A DNA stretch of 64,000 nucleotides from a virus. The stretch covers positions 62,001-126,000 of IMG/VR virus record IMGVR_UViG_3300009103_001934; one strand, 5' to 3'. Position 1 is the stretch's first letter. Every line of letters starts with the position of its first letter. The translations under genes were made by a program, and so were the position numbers. This document shows, in pieces, positions 59,063 to 64,000 of the stretch. The notes below the pieces were generated by a model that worked only from the letters and a program-made list of their open reading frames with translations, did no database searches and was not told the origin of the DNA.

Positions 59063-59091
59063 TTGCCAGTGATTAGGAAGTGTGAGATAAT
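59063..59091 (+). promoter_or_regulatory. Promoter of the DUF932 gene
   Basis: TTGCCA, 17-nt spacer, GATAAT; about 40 nt leader with GAAAGAGAACG before the ATG. Confidence 0.65.
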
Positions 59092-59137
59092 GGTTTTAGT
59101 CGATTGAGACATAACTACTAACGAAAGAGAACGAACT

Positions 59138-60073
59138 ATGCCTATTACCGCAAAACAAAGCAAAAACAAAGATTGGGATTTCACCGTAGCACAGGAGGAG
59201 CTTTTCCTGCCTGACGGCAAGAAGTCCGGTTTCTTCGCGTCCCGCCGCCTCGACAACAACGAGGTGCTGGGCTGTCACACTAGCCGCTACGGCATCGTCC
59301 AGAATGGCGACCTAGTGGAAAAAGCCGAGAGTGCTTTTCGCCGCAAGGGATTGGGCGATTTTGAGCGCAACATCTATGTGACTGACGGCGGAGCCAAGCT
59401 GCGCGTCAATTACGACTTCCAAGGTCACGATATTGAAGTGCCAGAAGTGGGTGACAAGATGGGCTTTCGCCTGACCTTGCAAAACTCATTTGACCGCTCG
59501 CTGCGCGTGTCCTTTGCGCTCGGTATGCTTCGCCTCGTTTGCACCAACGGTATGCAGACGCTCGAAAAGGAATTGGATATGCTCAAGAAGCACTCCAAGA
59601 ACTTTGACCTCGGCGCGTTGCTGACTGATGACGCAATCGACAAGGCTATGGCTACGTTCACCAACACGGGGAACACATACGCCGCGCTGGCTCGCGTTGG
59701 AGTTACTCAAGAGCAAGGCATCTTCGCCCTGCAAAACCAAGCCAACACTGGTTTGATTTCTGACAAGGTGCGCGAGGGTATCGCAAGCGTGTGGAACAAC
59801 CCACGCGAGGATGGTGCTGACGGTTCGGTTGGTGATGACCGCAACCTCTACCAACTCTACAACGCTGCCACGCAGTACCTCACCAGTGACAACTTGGTTG
59901 ACAAGAAGTCTGGCGATGCTGTCGGCACGTTCGAGTCCACCCGCTTCGAGTACGCGAACCGCGTTAGCTCGCAACTGCTCAAGCGGTTCAACCTCGCCAG
60001 CGACAACCCCAAGCGGTTTGACAAACTGGTTGCGGTTGCCAAGGCTGACGGCGTAAAGGTCGAGAACAACTAG
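59138..60073 (+). CDS. DUF932 family protein
   Basis: 311 aa. LGCHTSRYGIVQNGDLVEKAE, KMGFRLTLQNSFDRSLRVSFALGMLRLVCTNGM are DUF932 landmarks (phage/plasmid proteins of unknown function). Codon use is clearly GC-richer than the genes before 55 kb. Single-gene unit with own promoter and two terminators. Confidence 0.82.
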   Translation: MPITAKQSKNKDWDFTVAQEELFLPDGKKSGFFASRRLDNNEVLGCHTSRYGIVQNGDLVEKAESAFRRKGLGDFERNIYVTDGGAKLRVNYDFQGHDIEVPEVGDKMGFRLTLQNSFDRSLRVSFALGMLRLVCTNGMQTLEKELDMLKKHSKNFDLGALLTDDAIDKAMATFTNTGNTYAALARVGVTQEQGIFALQNQANTGLISDKVREGIASVWNNPREDGADGSVGDDRNLYQLYNAATQYLTSDNLVDKKSGDAVGTFESTRFEYANRVSSQLLKRFNLASDNPKRFDKLVAVAKADGVKVENN

Positions 60074-60091
60074 GCCAAACCTACAAACACC

Positions 60092-60117
60092 CCCCGCCTT
60101 CGGGCGGGGATTTTTTT
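60092..60117 (+). terminator. Rho-independent terminator
   Basis: CCCCGCC-TTCG-GGCGGGG (UUCG tetraloop) followed by seven T's. Directly behind the DUF932 gene. Confidence 0.93.
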
Positions 60118-60136
60118 GCGATTGTGGAAACTTTTT

Positions 60137-60182
60137 GCTTGACATTCGGCGGGACCGGTCCCGATTTTGTCAAGCTTTTTTT
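60137..60182 (+). terminator. GGGACCGGTCCC terminator, copy 2
   Basis: GCTTGACA...GGGACCGGTCCC...TGTCAAGC then TTTTTTT; second stop only 20 nt after the UUCG terminator. Confidence 0.85.
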
Positions 60183-60206
60183 GTGCGTTTGCGAATAACT
60201 TTCTTC

Positions 60207-60235
60207 TTGACGTAAAAGCGGATGTGTAGTACTAT
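60207..60235 (+). promoter_or_regulatory. Leaderless promoter
   Basis: TTGACG, 17-nt spacer, TACTAT, 6 nt to the ATG. Confidence 0.78.
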
Positions 60236-60241
60236 ATAAAC

Positions 60242-60478
60242 ATGATGAACGAATTAGATCAACTCAAAGAAGACATTTGCATGAAGAGCTTCGGTCGCAG
60301 CCGAAGTCTCGCGCTAGCCGCAGGGCAGTGTGTTAAGTGTGGAACCTATGACCTCGACTTTCGCGATGAACCATCGCAACGTGAGTACAAACTCACCGTG
60401 TGGTGTCAGTCGTGCCAAGACGATTTCTTCGGGCTGGATTCGGACGGTGAAATCGCATGGGAGGAGGATGAGGATTAA
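60242..60478 (+). CDS. Zinc-binding phage protein
   Basis: 78 aa. CVKCG at mid-length and CQSCQDDFFG near the end form a four-cysteine zinc site; DFRDEPSQREYKL between them is typical of a conserved small phage protein. Stop/start overlap (TAATG) with the next gene. Confidence 0.72.
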   Translation: MMNELDQLKEDICMKSFGRSRSLALAAGQCVKCGTYDLDFRDEPSQREYKLTVWCQSCQDDFFGLDSDGEIAWEEDED

Positions 60479-60990
60479 TGGATATCGCAAACACACTTAA
60501 GCGCGAGGTCTATCGCAACCTTCACTTCAGGAACGAGACCGTTTATTCTGTACGTAAGGAAGGCCTTGTAGAGGGGCATGCCCTGATGGTCATCATGGAC
60601 GGAACGACTAAGACCCCAATTAAGTTTGCGGTCGGCCCTAAGGGCAACCAGCGCGTACGTGATGAAGAGCGCAAGAACGTGCACGCTGTTATCCGCGGGC
60701 ACATCAACAACGCCGTGTGGTATACAAGTGACATGGATGTGGATGCATTCGAAATGGGTCATGCTAAGGATGCCTGCGAGTACTTTAAAAAACAGTACAT
60801 GATCGAGCGTGAGGGATATCGATGGCTTGAGGTTGTATATAATCCTTACAAGTACCGCACCTTCATGACTCGTGACACGGATCCTTTCAGATCGAATGAA
60901 GACGTCTATGAGCCTATCTTTACCGCTCGCACAGTCATCATCGGCGAGACGTGCTGGGCGCAAGTCCGGGCGGAGCACGAGATGAATTAA
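60478..60990 (+). CDS. Hypothetical protein
   Basis: 170 aa, mixed alpha/beta (TVYSVRKEGLVEGHALMVIMDG and YRWLEVVYNPYKYRTF). No family recognised. Second gene of the unit. Confidence 0.62.
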   Translation: MDIANTLKREVYRNLHFRNETVYSVRKEGLVEGHALMVIMDGTTKTPIKFAVGPKGNQRVRDEERKNVHAVIRGHINNAVWYTSDMDVDAFEMGHAKDACEYFKKQYMIEREGYRWLEVVYNPYKYRTFMTRDTDPFRSNEDVYEPIFTARTVIIGETCWAQVRAEHEMN

Positions 60991-61005
60991 TATTTTTCCT
61001 CCATC

Positions 61006-61052
61006 AGGCGGGTCCGGGTTTTATGTGTTTGACCGGGCCCGCCTACTTTTTT
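61006..61052 (+). terminator. Rho-independent terminator
   Basis: A 12-bp stem AGGCGGGTCCGG/CCGGGCCCGCCT with a 15-nt loop, then ACTTTTTT. It abuts copy 3 of the palindromic element. Confidence 0.85.
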
Positions 61053-61097
61053 GCTTGACATTTCGGGACCGGTCCCGCGGCTTGTCAAGCTTTTTTT
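61053..61097 (+). terminator. GGGACCGGTCCC terminator, copy 3
   Basis: GCTTGACA...CGGGACCGGTCCCG...TGTCAAGC followed by seven T's. Downstream TCCACAACCTGTGA resembles the flank of copy 1 (TTCACAGCCTGTGA). Confidence 0.85.
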
Positions 61098-61132
61098 ATC
61101 CACAACCTGTGAATTATTTTTTCATTTTTTTC

Positions 61133-61160
61133 TTGCCTTTTTCTGCTCAACCTGTATAAT
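61133..61160 (+). promoter_or_regulatory. Leaderless promoter
   Basis: TTGCCT, 16-nt spacer, TATAAT, 6 nt to the ATG. Confidence 0.7.
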
Positions 61161-61166
61161 GCTCGC

Positions 61167-61295
61167 ATGAAGATTAAAGCAAGAGTAAGCAAACAAGGAT
61201 TTATGGGCAGCGCGTCCCGTGAACACAGAGTGAAGAAGGGCAAAGGCTCTTTCACTCGCAAACAAAAACACAAAAAAAGTATTGACACAAACTAG
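61167..61295 (+). CDS. Small basic protein
   Basis: 42 aa (MKIKARVSKQGFMGSASREH then KGKGSFTRKQKHKK). Leaderless promoter upstream; its last codons contain the next -35 box. Confidence 0.55.
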   Translation: MKIKARVSKQGFMGSASREHRVKKGKGSFTRKQKHKKSIDTN

Positions 61296-61310
61296 GATAT
61301 AGGAGATAAT
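61282..61310 (+). promoter_or_regulatory. Leaderless promoter
   Basis: TTGACA, 17-nt spacer, GATAAT. Three consecutive ATGs follow at 4, 7 and 10 nt; the second (61318) has the best leaderless spacing. Confidence 0.68.
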
Positions 61311-61314
61311 CATA

Positions 61315-61746
61315 ATGATGATGGACGATATAAAACTGACCTACATTCCAGACTCTCACGACTGGATTAAAGTATATTTGCAAGCACCTAACGCAGAACT
61401 TGCCGAGGCGTGGTTTAATTCCTTTTGGAATCACAACGCTACAAGCCAAGACGAGCCAGAATGGATATTCAAAAACGAGTTGGCATTTTGTACCACTTGG
61501 GACAAGCTAACCAAGGCCATGAATGATATTTTTCTTTTCATCCTTCTTAATGATGATGAAGATGCTTTCAAAGGCGAGGAAGGCGGCGCGATGCCGTTTG
61601 CCAAGGAACTAGCCAAGGCCAAGATTGCAGAGATGAACAAAAAAGATTCATCCATGCGCTACGGTCGCCAAGGTCACGTTTACACACTCGGCGATGTTTA
61701 CACCAACGAGGAAAAGTCATTTTCTTCTGGAACGTGCGACGTTTAA
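61315..61746 (+). CDS. Hypothetical protein
   Basis: 143 aa; the start may be the second or third ATG. Helical, with LTKAMNDIFLFILLNDDEDAF. No family recognised. Confidence 0.6.
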   Translation: MMMDDIKLTYIPDSHDWIKVYLQAPNAELAEAWFNSFWNHNATSQDEPEWIFKNELAFCTTWDKLTKAMNDIFLFILLNDDEDAFKGEEGGAMPFAKELAKAKIAEMNKKDSSMRYGRQGHVYTLGDVYTNEEKSFSSGTCDV

Positions 61747-61748
61747 GC

Positions 61749-61777
61749 TTGACCTTTAACCCTCAAACCTTTATTAT
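61749..61777 (+). promoter_or_regulatory. Leaderless promoter
   Basis: TTGACC, 17-nt spacer, TATTAT, 6 nt to the ATG. Confidence 0.78.
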
Positions 61778-61783
61778 ACTCTG

Positions 61784-62497
61784 ATGTTGAAATTCAAAGA
61801 TGCAAACGGTAAACTCAAGAAGATGGCAAAGAAGCTTGGCGTTAAGCTTAAAACCTTCACTCTCCCTGCGGGCTATACTTGCGGCGGTGCAAAGGATTGC
61901 CTCGCGTATGCCGACAGAAAAACGGGCAAAGTGAGAGACGGCAAGGAAACACAATTCCGTTGTTTCATGGCATCGCTCGAAGCCACCTTTCCAAGTCTCC
62001 GCGCTATGGTGTGGGAGAATTACGAGCAGTTACAAGCGGCACTGAAAAACGGCGTTGATGCTTGCGCGGATCTGATCCACAACAGCTTGCCAAAGAAGTT
62101 TGACGTAATGCGCGTTCACGTTGGCGGCGATTACTTCAGCAGGGCGTATTTGCAAGCGTGGATTGAAGTTGCCAAGCGAAACCCTGACAAGGTGTTTTAC
62201 TCTTACAGCAAAAGCTTGCACCTGTTCAAGCAATTTGCGTTACCGGAAAACCTTGTGTTGACCGCTTCCCGTGGTGGCAAGTACGATGATTTGATTGACC
62301 TCCACGCATGGAAAGAGGCGATTGTCGTATTCAGTGAAGAGGAAGCGGAAGAGCTTGACTTGGAAATTGACCACGACGATTCACACGCAGCGTTTGGCGC
62401 GGAGAATTTCGCGTTACTCATTCACGGCACACAGCCAGCAGGGAGCGCAGCAAGTGAAGCTTTGAAAGTCATAAAGAAAAAGGCAAGGGCTGCGTGA
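61784..62497 (+). CDS. Gp88-like phage protein
   Basis: 237 aa. AGYTCGGAKDCLAYADRKTGK then FDVMRVHVGGDYFSRAYLQAWIEVAKRNPDKVFYSYSKSL follow the phage Gp88-type family (Cys-rich start, RxHxGDFF, then Y-x-K). Function in phages unknown. Acidic end around residue 190. Confidence 0.75.
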   Translation: MLKFKDANGKLKKMAKKLGVKLKTFTLPAGYTCGGAKDCLAYADRKTGKVRDGKETQFRCFMASLEATFPSLRAMVWENYEQLQAALKNGVDACADLIHNSLPKKFDVMRVHVGGDYFSRAYLQAWIEVAKRNPDKVFYSYSKSLHLFKQFALPENLVLTASRGGKYDDLIDLHAWKEAIVVFSEEEAEELDLEIDHDDSHAAFGAENFALLIHGTQPAGSAASEALKVIKKKARAA

Positions 62498-62556
62498 TGG
62501 AATTTATTGTCCTTGTTGCCATCGGGTTGTATTTCGGCGCAAAGCTTAGTCGATAA
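62497..62556 (+). CDS. Possible tiny membrane peptide
   Basis: 19 aa (MEFIVLVAIGLYFGAKLSR). TGATG overlap with the gene before. Similar tiny hydrophobic peptides are common in phages. Confidence 0.38.
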   Translation: MEFIVLVAIGLYFGAKLSR

Positions 62557-62570
62557 AAATGACATTTTTT

Positions 62571-62615
62571 GCTTGACAGCCGGCGGGACCGGTCCCGCGA
62601 GATGTCAAGCTTTTT
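62571..62615 (+). terminator. GGGACCGGTCCC terminator, copy 4
   Basis: GCTTGACA...GGCGGGACCGGTCCCG...TGTCAAGC then TTTTT. Confidence 0.85.
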
Positions 62616-62632
62616 CTTTGTTATTTTTTTAT

Positions 62633-62661
62633 TTGACACAAAGTCGGAAGTGGGGTATTAT
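62633..62661 (+). promoter_or_regulatory. Promoter
   Basis: TTGACA, 17-nt spacer, TATTAT; 40 nt to the ATG of the gene at 62702. Confidence 0.75.
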
Positions 62662-62701
62662 ATAAACAGTGCGAACGAACTAACTAAAACTAAAAAAACT
62701 G

Positions 62702-63169
62702 ATGAACAACCTACATTCATATACTAACTACATCACTGGCACAGAACTTGAGAACGGAAAGATTCTCCTGTATGCTGGCAAAACACGCAACGGTATCGAT
62801 GACCGTAAGAAAGGCAAAATGGCTTGCGGATTCATCGCTGGCGTTGGCCTAGATGGTCGTCTGTTTGACACCGTCCATTCTAACACTAACACCAAAAACG
62901 ATAAGCTCACGGAGCAACGTCACATCAACACGATTCGTGCCGTGGCGCAATTACTCCCTGACGTTATCGTTGCTGGTAACACTTATGACGATGGATTTTA
63001 TGGGGGAATCATTTCGTCCATCAGTCCTAGCGTCTACGACAAAGTCGTAAGCTGGGTACAGGGTACGCGCACTATGACAGAAAAGCGCATGGTGGCGAAC
63101 AAGCGAAAGCTGGCTCGAAAGCTCGCTCAAGTGAAGCGAGCTAGGCAAGCAAAGAAGGCTTTGGCTTAA
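62702..63169 (+). CDS. Hypothetical protein
   Basis: 155 aa. GFIAGVGLDGRLFDTVHSNT and VIVAGNTYDDGFYGG in a globular part, then a basic helical tail (KRKLARKLAQVKRARQAKKA). No family recognised. Confidence 0.62.
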   Translation: MNNLHSYTNYITGTELENGKILLYAGKTRNGIDDRKKGKMACGFIAGVGLDGRLFDTVHSNTNTKNDKLTEQRHINTIRAVAQLLPDVIVAGNTYDDGFYGGIISSISPSVYDKVVSWVQGTRTMTEKRMVANKRKLARKLAQVKRARQAKKALA

Positions 63170-63179
63170 CCCTAGTAGG

Positions 63180-63229
63180 GGGGAGAGAGTTTGGCGTGAA
63201 TGCTTCGCCTCTTGAGTGGCTCTCTCCCC
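63180..63229 (+). terminator. Terminator-like branched hairpin
   Basis: A 10-bp stem GGGGAGAGAG/CTCTCTCCCC with an inner GGCG/CGCC arm. No T-run; it runs directly into the next -35 box. Confidence 0.6.
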
Positions 63230-63231
63230 TC

Positions 63232-63260
63232 TTGACTTTTCAACAGAAACCCATTATACT
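63232..63260 (+). promoter_or_regulatory. Endolysin promoter, near-leaderless
   Basis: TTGACT, 17-nt spacer, TATACT, 9 nt to the ATG at 63270. Confidence 0.78.
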
Positions 63261-63269
63261 TTTATACTT

Positions 63270-63743
63270 ATGGAGAGAATACATATAATTATTGGATTGA
63301 TAATCTTCTTTATTATTAGCATAACCGCTTCGGGCGATGAAGTCTTAACAAGGGACGAGCGTATTGTTGCACTCACTATACTGGGAGAAGCCCGTGGTGA
63401 AGGTAAAAAAGGAATGTATGCTGTCGCCTGTGTAATTCAGAAACGCGCGTCAGAACGCAACCTCACGCCAGCAAAGGTATGCCACCAACCTTATCAGTTC
63501 AGCATTTGGAACGCTGGAAAGGGTAAGATAAAAAAAGAAAGTGAGTTGTATTATTTGTGGAAATCTAAATCCATGATGTACGCCAGAGAGTTAGCGAGAA
63601 CAGTTTGCAAAGGTAAATTGTTAGATCAAAAATTCACTGGTAACGCAAATCACTATTGCAGAAAAGAAATCAATAACTATTGGACAAAGAAAGGAACAAT
63701 AACAAAGGTAATTGGAAATCATAAATTTTTCAAATTACGATAG
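63270..63743 (+). CDS. Endolysin, SleB-type cell-wall hydrolase
   Basis: 157 aa from the ATG at 63270. An N-terminal hydrophobic helix (IIIGLIIFFIISITASG) acts as signal peptide or signal anchor. VALTILGEARGEGKKGMYAVACVIQKR and FSIWNAGKGK match Hydrolase_2/SleB, with the catalytic Glu in GEARGEG. It would cut peptidoglycan; the holin- and spanin-like genes lie near 44 kb. Confidence 0.85.
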   Translation: MERIHIIIGLIIFFIISITASGDEVLTRDERIVALTILGEARGEGKKGMYAVACVIQKRASERNLTPAKVCHQPYQFSIWNAGKGKIKKESELYYLWKSKSMMYARELARTVCKGKLLDQKFTGNANHYCRKEINNYWTKKGTITKVIGNHKFFKLR

Positions 63744-63772
63744 GCTTCAAATAATAAATCAGTGCAAATATG

Positions 63773-63802
63773 ACCCGTCCCGAATAAGGGGCGGGTTTTT
63801 TT
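63773..63802 (+). terminator. Rho-independent terminator
   Basis: ACCCGTCCC-GAATAA-GGGGCGGGT followed by TTTTTT. Ends the endolysin unit. Confidence 0.9.
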
Positions 63803-63807
63803 AGGGC

Positions 63808-63831
63808 AAAAAAAAGGCCCGCTTTCGCGGG
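63808..63831 (-). terminator. Rho-independent terminator (minus strand)
   Basis: Read on the minus strand: CCCGC-GAAA-GCGGG then CC and eight T's. Ends the convergent partial gene. Confidence 0.88.
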
Positions 63832-63837
63832 TTGTGT

Positions 63838-64000
63838 TTAGCCCTCCAAACTGGAGGGGGTGAAATCACCGTGTCCGGTGATCTCAAGGGCACGCCCGTG
63901 ATCATACTCACGGATATGCTCCTCGCGCATCCGCACGGTGCGACCATCATCCTTGAGGATGAGCCACTTGCCGTGGCGCGGAGAGGCGGCGACCACGCCA
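63838..64000 (-). CDS. Hypothetical protein, 3' part (5' partial)
   Basis: On the minus strand, open from the right edge to a TAA at 63838. The visible 53 residues (SPRHGKWLILKDDGRTVRMR..., ending FTPSSLEG) look protein-like and GC-rich. A terminator follows. Family not recognised. Confidence 0.6.
   Translation of the reverse strand, partial: GVVAASPRHGKWLILKDDGRTVRMREEHIREYDHGRALEITGHGDFTPSSLEG

Noticed and set aside
59486-60145. 219-codon open frame on the minus strand opposite the DUF932 gene
   Set aside because: It runs through the terminator and mirrors a well-supported gene; composition is that of a shadow frame.

Overview
The window looks like part of the genome of a large tailed bacteriophage. 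Evidence: densely packed genes with ATGA-type overlaps, rIIA- and rIIB-like genes, a phage-type ATP-dependent DNA ligase, ThyX, a RuvB-like helicase, an HNH endonuclease, a holin/one-piece-spanin cassette with a distant endolysin, three tRNAs (Arg-UCU, Ile-UAU, Leu-UAA) and a tmRNA. No capsid, portal, terminase, tail or DNA polymerase gene is present, so this is an accessory plus early/middle region. Few starts have a Shine-Dalgarno sequence and many genes have TTGACA-17-TATAAT promoters only 6-9 nt before the start codon. That suggests SD-independent initiation in the (unknown) host. Lipoprotein, spanin and heptose genes point to a Gram-negative host.

Layout. 1-6 kb: surface-polymer genes (glycosyltransferases, sulfotransferase, methyltransferase, UDP-glucose dehydrogenase-like), a histidine decarboxylase, and on the minus strand a glycosyltransferase and signal peptidase I. 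6-9.3 kb: small membrane proteins, a secreted trypsin-like protease and the tmRNA. 9.3-17.6 kb: an epimerase and a run of glycosyltransferases, three of them resembling the glycosyltransferase domain of collagen lysyl hydroxylase. 17.6-33.6 kb: many small genes mixed with metabolic genes (ornithine cyclodeaminase, ExbB/ExbD-like pair, APS kinase, proline dehydrogenase, both halves of HldE, ThyX, GMP reductase) and an RpoD-like sigma factor. 33.5-43.2 kb: HPPD-like VOC protein, aldehyde dehydrogenase, a glycosyltransferase-methyltransferase fusion, DegT aminotransferase, several methyltransferases, a HAD phosphatase and a saccharopine dehydrogenase-like enzyme. 43.2-44.5 kb: minus-strand lysis genes. 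44.5-55 kb: tightly packed early-type genes with a glycosylase-like protein, DNA ligase, rIIA and rIIB. 55-59 kb: two repeat-rich noncoding stretches around a RuvB-like gene, then a promoter followed by about 500 nt of hairpin-rich sequence that looks like a structured RNA. 59-64 kb: a visibly more GC-rich module of short transcription units separated by four copies of a GGGACCGGTCCC-centred terminator hairpin, ending in a SleB-type endolysin and a convergent partial gene.

Working together (inference): APS kinase could supply PAPS to the sulfotransferase. The HldA-like kinase, HldC-like nucleotidyltransferase, HAD phosphatase and GT9-like enzyme could make and use ADP-heptose. Ornithine cyclodeaminase, proline dehydrogenase and an aldehyde dehydrogenase could route ornithine via proline towards glutamate. 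The sigma factor has the DNA-reading helices expected for the promoters seen. Signal peptidase I could support the phage's own exported proteins. No computation was run; family calls come from motif reading and memory of family sequences.
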